Positions 57,883 through 64,000 of a stretch of 64,000 bases of DNA are shown here, piece by piece. The stretch lies in contig OZ245855.1 of assembly GCA_965229095.1 (NCBI GenBank), positions 1,054,001 through 1,118,000 on the forward strand, given 5' to 3'. The notes below the pieces were generated by a model that was given only the letters and a program-made list of their open reading frames with translations, did not search any database and was not told the origin of the DNA. Each line of letters opens with the position of its first letter. The stretch's first letter is position 1. Origin of the DNA: Taibaiella sp965229095. GTDB taxonomy: Bacteria > Bacteroidota > Bacteroidia > Chitinophagales > Chitinophagaceae. The translations under genes and the position numbers were made by a program.

Positions 57883-59590
57883 TCCGGGCGGTAGCCGTAT
57901 TATTACCGATCATCATTTGCAGCAATACCGAAATACCGATCACCAGCAAAGCACCGATCACGTTGAGCCACAGGAAGGCAACCAGGTCGAACTTATAAAT
58001 GAGCAAGACCAATACTTCCGAGATGATCGAGGCATAGAACACGGCCTTGCCTTGTACGCGTTTTAAGAAGAAAGCCGTAAGGAAAATACCCAGAATAGCG
58101 CCATAAAACAAGCTGCCCAATTCGTTGACGGCTTCGATAAGCGATCCCATTTTGGTAGCAAACATAGCAACGGCAATGCTGAAGATACCCCAGACCAGGG
58201 TGTATAGCCTGCCGTATTTCAATTGTTCTTTATCAGTCAAGGGCTCCTTCTTAAATACCTGGTGGAAGTCAACCAGGGTAGAGGAGGCCAGTGAATTGAT
58301 GGCTGCAGAGATAGAGCCCCAACTGGCCAGGAAGATAACTGCAAACAATACACCTACCATACCAGCCGGCAGATAGTGCCTTACAAAATGCAGGAAGATG
58401 TAATTGCTGTCGCTTTCTGGCTCGGCAATCTCGACTTTGTGCGTTTTGATCAGGTTGCTCATTTCTTTGCGCTGCTTTTCTACCTGTTGCTGTCCTTGAT
58501 GTAATTGGGACAACAAAGCTTCTTCCTTTGTTCCATCGTCATTTCCTGCATGCCTGAGTGCAATCAGCTCCAATGCAGTTTGCTGGTTAAGGTTGGCAGT
58601 GGCCTGGTTTTCTATAAACAAAGGGGAATAAGTTTCCGGCGCCAGGGCGGCTACTTTTTGCTCGGCCGATTCATTAAAGAAGAGTGGTGCTTTATAGATA
58701 GTGTAAAACGAAAAGAGCAAAGCGCCTATCAGAAGGATCAGGAATTGCATCGGTATTTTTACCATACCGTTCAACAACAAACCCAGCCTGCTTTCCCTGA
58801 GGTCTTTAGCCGTGAGGTACCTGCCTACCTGGCTTTGGTCGGTACCAAAGTAGGACAGGGCCAGGAAGAAACCGCCGATAATGCCCGACCAGAGATTGTA
58901 TTTATCATTGAGGTTAAAAGTGCTGGTGATCACATTAAGTTTCCCCGATTTACCGGCAAGGTATAAAGCATCGCCGAACTTAACATTATCCGGTAAAAAA
59001 GCAACTACCATATACCCGGCAACAGCCATAGCCAGCAGGATAATGCCGAATTGGATCTTTTGCGTATGGGCTATGGCTTTGGCTCCTCCCGTATAAGTAT
59101 AAATAATGAGCAAACCGCCTATAAGCAAATTGGTGAGATAGATATTCCAATGAAAAATGGTAGAGAGGATAATCGCCGGTGCATAGACACTGATGCCCGT
59201 AGAGACACCCCTCGAAAACAGGAACAACACACCGGTAAATAAACGGGTTTTCCTGTCGAACCGTTTATCCAGGTATTCATAAGCAGTGAATACATTCAGC
59301 TTTTGGAAGATGGGTACAAATACCATGCTGATCACGATCATGGCCAGGGGAAGGCCAAAGTAATACTGGACAAAACGCATGCCATCGGTATAAGCCTGAC
59401 CCGGCCCCGATAAAAAGGTAATGGCACTGGCCTGTGTGGCCATGATCCCCAATAATACGACGTGCCAGGGCATTTGCCTGCCCGCCCTGAGATACGTTTC
59501 CGAGCCCTCTTGCCCCCTGCCTTTCCATACCCCGAAGATGATGATCAGGACAAGGGTACTGAGCATGATGATCCAGTCCAGGCTGCTCAT
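57872..59590 (-). CDS. sodium:solute symporter (SSS family)
   Basis: The ATG at 59590 gives 572 residues beginning MSSLDWIIMLSTLVLIIIFG, a normal N-terminus; an earlier in-frame start at 59662 adds 24 residues and is less likely. About 13 to 14 transmembrane segments, GPGQAYTDGMRFVQYYFGLP, FSRGVSTGISVYAPAIIL and YFGTDQSQVGRYLTAKDL match SLC5/SSS transporters. The long loop at about 300-410 is normal for the family. It imports a sugar, organic acid or similar solute with sodium; the substrate cannot be read. Confidence 0.9.
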   Translation of the reverse strand: MSSLDWIIMLSTLVLIIIFGVWKGRGQEGSETYLRAGRQMPWHVVLLGIMATQASAITFLSGPGQAYTDGMRFVQYYFGLPLAMIVISMVFVPIFQKLNVFTAYEYLDKRFDRKTRLFTGVLFLFSRGVSTGISVYAPAIILSTIFHWNIYLTNLLIGGLLIIYTYTGGAKAIAHTQKIQFGIILLAMAVAGYMVVAFLPDNVKFGDALYLAGKSGKLNVITSTFNLNDKYNLWSGIIGGFFLALSYFGTDQSQVGRYLTAKDLRESRLGLLLNGMVKIPMQFLILLIGALLFSFYTIYKAPLFFNESAEQKVAALAPETYSPLFIENQATANLNQQTALELIALRHAGNDDGTKEEALLSQLHQGQQQVEKQRKEMSNLIKTHKVEIAEPESDSNYIFLHFVRHYLPAGMVGVLFAVIFLASWGSISAAINSLASSTLVDFHQVFKKEPLTDKEQLKYGRLYTLVWGIFSIAVAMFATKMGSLIEAVNELGSLFYGAILGIFLTAFFLKRVQGKAVFYASIISEVLVLLIYKFDLVAFLWLNVIGALLVIGISVLLQMMIGNNTATARTKP

Positions 59591-59818
59591 GACCAGGCAT
59601 GGGTAAACCAGGTGAACAATAAGATCAATACCACCAGCCATAGCAAAACGGCCAGGTACCAACGTTTCCAGTAAGATTGACTCATGTTTGCAAGATTAGA
59701 ATAAATCCTTTTTAATTCCAATTATACTATGTTGCTGATTTGTAAAAAGCAAGAAACGGATGGACTTATCATCTTAAGAAGAGAAACAGAGCAGCAGAAA
59801 ATTTGTTAGAAAGAAATA

Positions 59819-60586
59819 CTAGTGATGATGATGGTGCTCTTCATCGTCCAACTCGGGATGCAGCCTGGCGGCCTCCGGAAGCAATGCTGTAGGCACTTTG
59901 GGATAGGTATGGTGCAGGTGGTGAAAAGCAAAGGAAGAAACGATCGGCGTCCAGATGCGGGCTATCCTTACGCCTGCCATTCTTGCCGGGTGCCTTGATG
60001 CCATACGGTGGGGGATATAAGATGCCCATAAAGGCATGAGACAACTTAACACAAAGGCAATGCCCCAATATACCAGTCCGGCATAAGAGCCGGTATATAC
60101 ATAGAGGAGTACAAAGCCGATAAGCAGTAATAAAGTAATGCCTGTTTCCAGTAGCTGTTTGTTACGGGTATTAGGTGCCATTTTCAGGGAGGCTATACGC
60201 AGGGTAAAGATATGATAAGGTCCATTAAGGAAGACTTGCTTCAGGGTCCATTTGGCCGGTTCTCCTTCCGGATCGTTATCGCTGAGGCATTGTCCGTGAT
60301 GCCGGAGATGAGTGATCTTAAGGGCATGGCCGCTTTTGAGCAATAGCAGACCGCTAAGGCTCAGCAACAGGTTATTCGCTTTTTTGGAGATGCCCAGGGC
60401 ATTGTGAATGGTATCGTGCATTTGTACGAAGCCCGCCAGGCATGTGATCCCGGCAACAGGTACTGCCAGCCACCAGATATGATTGACAGCACAAAGGATA
60501 TAGATACCCAGTAACAGCCAGGGCCGTATGATCTCTACTATCTTTTGCCCAGGCTTCAGTTCCAGTGATTGTGTTTGTTTGCCCAT
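59819..60586 (-). CDS. membrane fatty acid desaturase family protein
   Basis: This 255-residue protein has three His boxes: HDTIHNALG, HLRHHGQ and FHHLHHTYP, the di-iron ligands of membrane desaturases/hydroxylases. At least four hydrophobic segments lie between them. The last residues are DDEEHHHHH, a natural run of five His. The likely reaction is desaturation or hydroxylation of a lipid acyl chain. It is 34 bp downstream of the DUF4166 gene on the same strand. Confidence 0.88.
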   Translation of the reverse strand: MGKQTQSLELKPGQKIVEIIRPWLLLGIYILCAVNHIWWLAVPVAGITCLAGFVQMHDTIHNALGISKKANNLLLSLSGLLLLKSGHALKITHLRHHGQCLSDNDPEGEPAKWTLKQVFLNGPYHIFTLRIASLKMAPNTRNKQLLETGITLLLLIGFVLLYVYTGSYAGLVYWGIAFVLSCLMPLWASYIPHRMASRHPARMAGVRIARIWTPIVSSFAFHHLHHTYPKVPTALLPEAARLHPELDDEEHHHHH

Positions 60587-60620
60587 ACCACACGATTTCG
60601 TTTAGAGTAAAGTTCCGTAT

Positions 60621-61295
60621 TTATTGCCGTATTTCTTCACGCAAAGGTTTGGCATCGCCAGGAATACCCTGTTCCAACTTCTTAAATGCCGCTTTAAAAT
60701 ACCCCTTGTACTGGAACAAGGTCCCGAATGTTTTATTGCCTACGCTTACATGGATATGAAAAACATCTTCCGCTTCGTCGTATGATTCCTGTACAGTGGC
60801 ATTGCCGCTGAAGAAACCGGGATAACGGAATGAGATCCTGCCTTCATAAAATCTCTGGTGGTCGGACCGGATCGTGATACTGCCATCTTCATTTACCTTC
60901 ATACTGATGTCCACGGCAAGATGCTGCCTGTTGCCCAGGTAATCGACAATGCTGCGCTCCTGCTCATTATAGATCATGGTAGCATCGAAGCGCCTTACCT
61001 TTTTACCAAAATGGAATTTACGGTTCCAGCTTACGGTTTCCCGGCCAAAGGAATCCTTATAGCCATAATTTTCGATGGTAAAAGGAATATTCCTCCCAGT
61101 TTCGGGAAACATGATATTGCGTAAGGTACCCAGGTAGAGGAAGGGCAGGGTATGCCACCCCGCATTACGGATATATTCCATGGTACCTGTGCCCAGCATA
61201 TACACCGGCCGTTCGCTGCTGATACCGAAACGGGCCTGCATCTTCGGATGTAAGCGATCAAAGTCTTTGCCCAGGTATTGTTTATAGATCGACAT
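60621..61295 (-). CDS. DUF4166 domain-containing protein
   Basis: This 224-residue protein begins MSIYKQYLGKDFDRLHPKMQ, typical of DUF4166, and continues with MEYIRNAGWHTLPFLYLGTL and ENYGYKDSFGRETVSWNRKF. No signal peptide or catalytic motif is visible; the function is unknown. Its ATG overlaps the stop of the SRPBCC/DoxX gene by one base (TAATG), so they are translationally coupled. Confidence 0.85.
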   Translation of the reverse strand: MSIYKQYLGKDFDRLHPKMQARFGISSERPVYMLGTGTMEYIRNAGWHTLPFLYLGTLRNIMFPETGRNIPFTIENYGYKDSFGRETVSWNRKFHFGKKVRRFDATMIYNEQERSIVDYLGNRQHLAVDISMKVNEDGSITIRSDHQRFYEGRISFRYPGFFSGNATVQESYDEAEDVFHIHVSVGNKTFGTLFQYKGYFKAAFKKLEQGIPGDAKPLREEIRQ

Positions 61296-62209
61296 TATTT
61301 CTTCTTCGTGGGTTTTCTTTTGCAGTTGCCCGCGTTGGGTAAAAAAGGACAGATATTCAACACCAGTACCGATAAAGCCATAATGCCGAAACTGGTAGTA
61401 GCCGGGTTGAAAGGCGCCAGGTATATGCTTGCCTTCGCAAAAAAAGCAGTAATGCCCAGGATCAACAGACCAGCGAGGTTGAGGTAGTGCAGCAGGCGGG
61501 AACGACCCAGGAACAGGAAGACCAGGCCAAACAGGACTTCCCCGATACCGACAGCGTAAACGGCAATAGCTTCCATGCCTTTAAACAACCCCGAAGCCTG
61601 CATCATAGCCAACTCCCCGGTCTCCATATGCAATAGCTTGGGCACAATACCATGATACAACCAGGATAAAGCGATCGTAACATTGGCCAGGGCAAATAAG
61701 AGATAAAGGGTACGGGAAACTTTAGGACTGATTTCCTTATCCAGCCAAAGCCGCAACGAATCGAAGCTCCAGGCGGTAGCCCAGCCGATCAGGGGGCGGA
61801 ACAGTAACTTGTCGATCAGCCGGCCGGCAATACCATGCCTGGTTTCATAATCGTACCAGGTAAGAAAAGTGATGCCATTAGTATGCGGGATGTATTTCCA
61901 GTAACCGGAGCCGGTCTTGATCAGCGAGATATTTTCATCCGACCAGAACTTTAATGCCGAAGTGCTTTCCCCGCTTTCTTTGTTATGTGTGCCGCTGGTC
62001 ATGCCTTTGCCCGAAACTTTAATACCAAAGCCGATCTGCGTTTCATACAGGAAATGCTGTGGTTCATCTGCGGTTGTTTTGGGAAGGTATTCGATACGGG
62101 TAAAGCGGAGATCCCAACGGGCGTGGAGCTCCGGGCTCTGGGTATATTGCCATAGCCTTTCCAGACTGGCATCCATCTCTATTTCGACGTAAACCGGTTT
62201 GTTTTTCAA
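61295..62209 (-). CDS. SRPBCC domain fused to a DoxX-like membrane domain
   Basis: This 304-residue protein has an N-terminal SRPBCC (START-like) ligand-binding domain (about 5-150; YVEIEMDASLERLWQYTQSP, IKTGSGYWKYIPHTNGITFL). A C-terminal four-helix DoxX-like domain (about 165-290) includes LYLLFALANVTIALSWLYHG and AVGIGEVLFGLVFLFLG. It is the first gene of a three-gene operon with DUF4166 and desaturase, suggesting a role in membrane lipid handling. The SRPBCC/DoxX combination is not one I know as characterised. Confidence 0.82.
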   Translation of the reverse strand: MKNKPVYVEIEMDASLERLWQYTQSPELHARWDLRFTRIEYLPKTTADEPQHFLYETQIGFGIKVSGKGMTSGTHNKESGESTSALKFWSDENISLIKTGSGYWKYIPHTNGITFLTWYDYETRHGIAGRLIDKLLFRPLIGWATAWSFDSLRLWLDKEISPKVSRTLYLLFALANVTIALSWLYHGIVPKLLHMETGELAMMQASGLFKGMEAIAVYAVGIGEVLFGLVFLFLGRSRLLHYLNLAGLLILGITAFFAKASIYLAPFNPATTSFGIMALSVLVLNICPFLPNAGNCKRKPTKKK

Positions 62210-62364
62210 ATGTGACAGGAGACGTCCCTTTATACAGGCGCCTCACAAATTTAGGAAAAAGAGGGGTTTCTCAGGTCTTCCTTTACACCTGCAGTTACTT
62301 AGCGTTACTGCAATGAGAAACACTTCCATTTTGGCCTTCTAAAGGTTCCGATGGACAAGGTGTC

Positions 62365-62697
62365 TTATGGGCATTCTGGCTCCTTATTTTCAGGCCCGGC
62401 ATCCAGGAAGCGACCCAGGGCATCCAGCTTGGAGGACCAGAACTGGTGATAGCGGTTAATCCATTCCGATACCTCGCCCAGCTTGCGAAAGTCGGCGGTG
62501 CAATACCGTTCTCTGCCTTGTTGCTTGATGACGATCAGGCCGCACTCCGTCAGTATTTTCACATGCTTGGATATCGCAGGCCTGCTGATGTCGAAATGAT
62601 CGGCCACCTCGTTAAGCGTTAAGGTTTTTTTTGCCAAAAGGTCAATAATTTCCCTTCGGTTAGGGTCGGCAATGGCCTGGAATACGTCTCTTCTCAT
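62365..62697 (-). CDS. ArsR family transcriptional regulator
   Basis: The ATG at 62697 gives 110 residues beginning MRRDVFQAIADPNRREIIDL. The winged-helix core NEVADHFDISRPAISKHVKI and LIVIKQQGRERYCTADFRKL match ArsR-type regulators without metal-binding cysteines, like those controlling SRPBCC genes. A start at 62733 would overlap the -7 element. It lies 155 bp downstream of the SRPBCC/DoxX operon start and may regulate that operon. Confidence 0.88.
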   Translation of the reverse strand: MRRDVFQAIADPNRREIIDLLAKKTLTLNEVADHFDISRPAISKHVKILTECGLIVIKQQGRERYCTADFRKLGEVSEWINRYHQFWSSKLDALGRFLDAGPENKEPECP

Positions 62698-62730
62698 AAG
62701 TAAAGGAATAGTTATGTAACCGTTCGGATA

Positions 62731-62738
62731 CAAATATA
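62731..62738 (-). promoter_or_regulatory. -7 promoter element of the ArsR-type gene
   Basis: On the minus strand TATATTTG matches TAnnTTTG, about 34 bp upstream of the ATG at 62697. This supports that start over 62733. Confidence 0.45.
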
Positions 62739-62814
62739 AATTTATTTCCCGACAGACGGATTATACAGCAATTTTCAGGTTGCATGAAGAGTGGGCGAGG
62801 CCTAATTTTACCTG

Positions 62815-63717
62815 ATGAACAAACAACAGACTTTCCGGATTCCCTTGCCTCCTGTTTTTAGTTTTGAAGAATGTACCTGGTTCCTCAATCGGAATTATGA
62901 CGACTGCCTGCATACCATTACCGGTAACAGCATCATCAAGGCTTTGCGCCTGACGGATAAAACAGTATTGCTGCAGATCCGTTCGGATAACGATGCTTTG
63001 ATTGTCGACCTGCTGGAAGGCATGATAACCATCAAAGAGCAGGAACAGATAAAGGCTTATATCATCGACTGGCTTGACCTCGGCAGGGATATAGCGCCTT
63101 TTTATCATTTACTGGGCAAAGAGAAAAAGCTGGCGGATATGGCGGTATCCTACCGGGGGCTCAGGCTCATTGGTATTCCCGATTTGTTTGAAGCGCTTTG
63201 CTGGAGTATCATAGGGCAGCAGATCAACCTTACTTTTGCCTACAAGTTAAAGCGCAGGCTTACGGAACGTTTTGGAACCACTATCCTGCATAAAGAAATC
63301 CCTTATTATATTTTTCCCTGTTCCGAATCCCTGGCAACAGCAGACTGCACGGAGCTTAGGGAAATGCAGTATTCCCAAAGGAAGGCAGAGTACCTTACCG
63401 GGTTGGCACAGGTCTTTGCACGGGGAGATATCAGTAAAGAACAATTGGTCACCATGCCGTTTGCAGTGCAGCAGCAGGCCCTTACGTCACTTCGTGGTAT
63501 TGGTATCTGGACGGCTAATTACGCTTTAATGAAGGCGCTCCGAGTTGCCGAAGCCATACCTTATGGTGATGTAGGCTTATTGCAGGCCCTGGTTAATTTT
63601 GATTTGATCAAAGACCGGAAGGACCAGGCCAGTATCGATAAGCTATTCCGTAAATTCAAAGGTTGGGAGAGCTACCTGGTATTTTACTTATGGCGCAGCC
63701 TTTCCGAGGGAGGTTGA
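62815..63717 (+). CDS. DNA-3-methyladenine glycosylase (AlkA-like, HhH-GPD)
   Basis: This 300-residue protein has the AlkA N-terminal domain (FRIPLPPVFSFEECTWFLNR). The helix-hairpin-helix glycosylase core has CWSIIGQQINLTFAYKLKRR, TSLRGIGIWTANYALMKAL and the catalytic Asp in IPYGDVGLLQAL. It removes alkylated bases from DNA. With ada at 31 kb the window holds two separate alkylation-repair genes. It is divergent from the ArsR-type gene. Confidence 0.92.
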   Translation: MNKQQTFRIPLPPVFSFEECTWFLNRNYDDCLHTITGNSIIKALRLTDKTVLLQIRSDNDALIVDLLEGMITIKEQEQIKAYIIDWLDLGRDIAPFYHLLGKEKKLADMAVSYRGLRLIGIPDLFEALCWSIIGQQINLTFAYKLKRRLTERFGTTILHKEIPYYIFPCSESLATADCTELREMQYSQRKAEYLTGLAQVFARGDISKEQLVTMPFAVQQQALTSLRGIGIWTANYALMKALRVAEAIPYGDVGLLQALVNFDLIKDRKDQASIDKLFRKFKGWESYLVFYLWRSLSEGG

Positions 63718-63882
63718 TGATCCTGGGCAACCCAGGTGTAGTATTTCTTACCAAAAGGGAAGTATTTAAGATACAGGTTATTGAGTTTGCAAATGTATTT
63801 TTCAAATGTTTTTTGAGTATAATTAAACTTTTGCAAATACAGAAAGTCATATTGTTTTTAATGACCTCTTAATTTACGCTAT

Positions 63883-64000
63883 ATGAATGGAAAACTGATC
63901 AGACTTCTGTGTCTTGCCCTGGTTTCAGGAACATTTTGCTATGGGCAGCGCGTTACACCCGAAAGTGAATTAAGCCAGCCCAAAATGTACCTTAAAAGTG
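63883..64000 (+). CDS. exported protein, N-terminal part (cut by window)
   Basis: The frame begins MNGKLIRLLCLALVSGTFCY and continues GQRVTPESELSQPKMYLKS to the right edge. The hydrophobic N-terminus is a signal peptide with likely cleavage after the Gly-Gln region. The rest lies outside the window, so no family can be given. Confidence 0.6.
   Translation, partial: MNGKLIRLLCLALVSGTFCYGQRVTPESELSQPKMYLKS

Noticed and set aside
3..64000. CRISPR array
   Set aside because: No set of regularly spaced short direct repeats was seen; the repeats found are isolated inverted pairs or two-copy sites.

Overview
The window comes from a Bacteroidota chromosome, most likely a member of the Chitinophagaceae or a close relative. 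This rests on protein-family content: two proteins with type IX secretion (T9SS) type A sorting tails, YXY-propeller/LytS histidine kinases paired with LytTR regulators, a Chitinophagaceae-style RHS remnant, and a glycine-glycine leader peptide of the Bacteroidota lanthipeptide-like type. Several promoters fit the Bacteroidota -7 element TAnnTTTG. No species is claimed.

Layout. (1) 0-4.7 kb: a plus-strand sulfur operon with TauE/SafE exporter end, OsmC, CstB-like persulfide dioxygenase/pseudo-rhodanese/rhodanese, a single rhodanese, DUF2892, a thiosulfate-type YeeE transporter split into two genes, and DUF2490. (2) 4.8-6.5 kb: a Crp-like regulator and an NAD-dependent epimerase. (3) 6.8-23.8 kb: three minus-strand kinase/LytTR modules, each transcribed away from plus-strand genes for secreted or leader-bearing products. 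These products are a Cys-rich GG-leader peptide plus a small exported protein, a T9SS protein, and two tandem small secreted paralogues. Between modules 1 and 2 lie a multiply frameshifted gene and a broken RHS tail. Module 3 contains a kinase that has lost its phospho-accepting His. (4) 23.9-37.5 kb: mainly housekeeping and repair genes: S9 peptidase, DUF1579, rRNA pseudouridine synthase, DEAD-box helicase, THUMP methyltransferase, HDAC-like deacetylase, Ada, PhnA-type protein, TonB-domain protein, serine hydrolase, GAPDH, GlxA-type regulator. (5) 37.7-45.4 kb: an orphan propeller kinase, small hypotheticals, and a PAS kinase with a REC-CRP fusion regulator. (6) 45.5-57.1 kb: an accessory, visibly eroded stretch with a sigma factor, an atypical SDR, HD-domain protein, AraC and HxlR regulators, SnoaL-like and DsbA/FrnE-like proteins, a T9SS protein and a pectate-lyase-fold protein. 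It also holds a 146-bp inverted copy of the 11.5-kb locus, gene remnants, and a truncated tyrosine recombinase beside tRNA-Lys. (7) 57.2-64 kb: MBL hydrolase, sodium/solute symporter, a desaturase/DUF4166/SRPBCC-DoxX operon, an ArsR-type regulator, an AlkA-like glycosylase and the start of an exported protein.

The most interesting themes are the repeated 'sensor plus divergent exported product' arrangement and the orphan GG-leader peptide with seven cysteines. Next are the pseudokinase module with a 21-bp-spaced repeat operator candidate in its divergent promoter, and the two-ended duplication linking 11.5 kb and 51.7 kb. All functional links are inferred from sequence layout and family knowledge; no database search was run.
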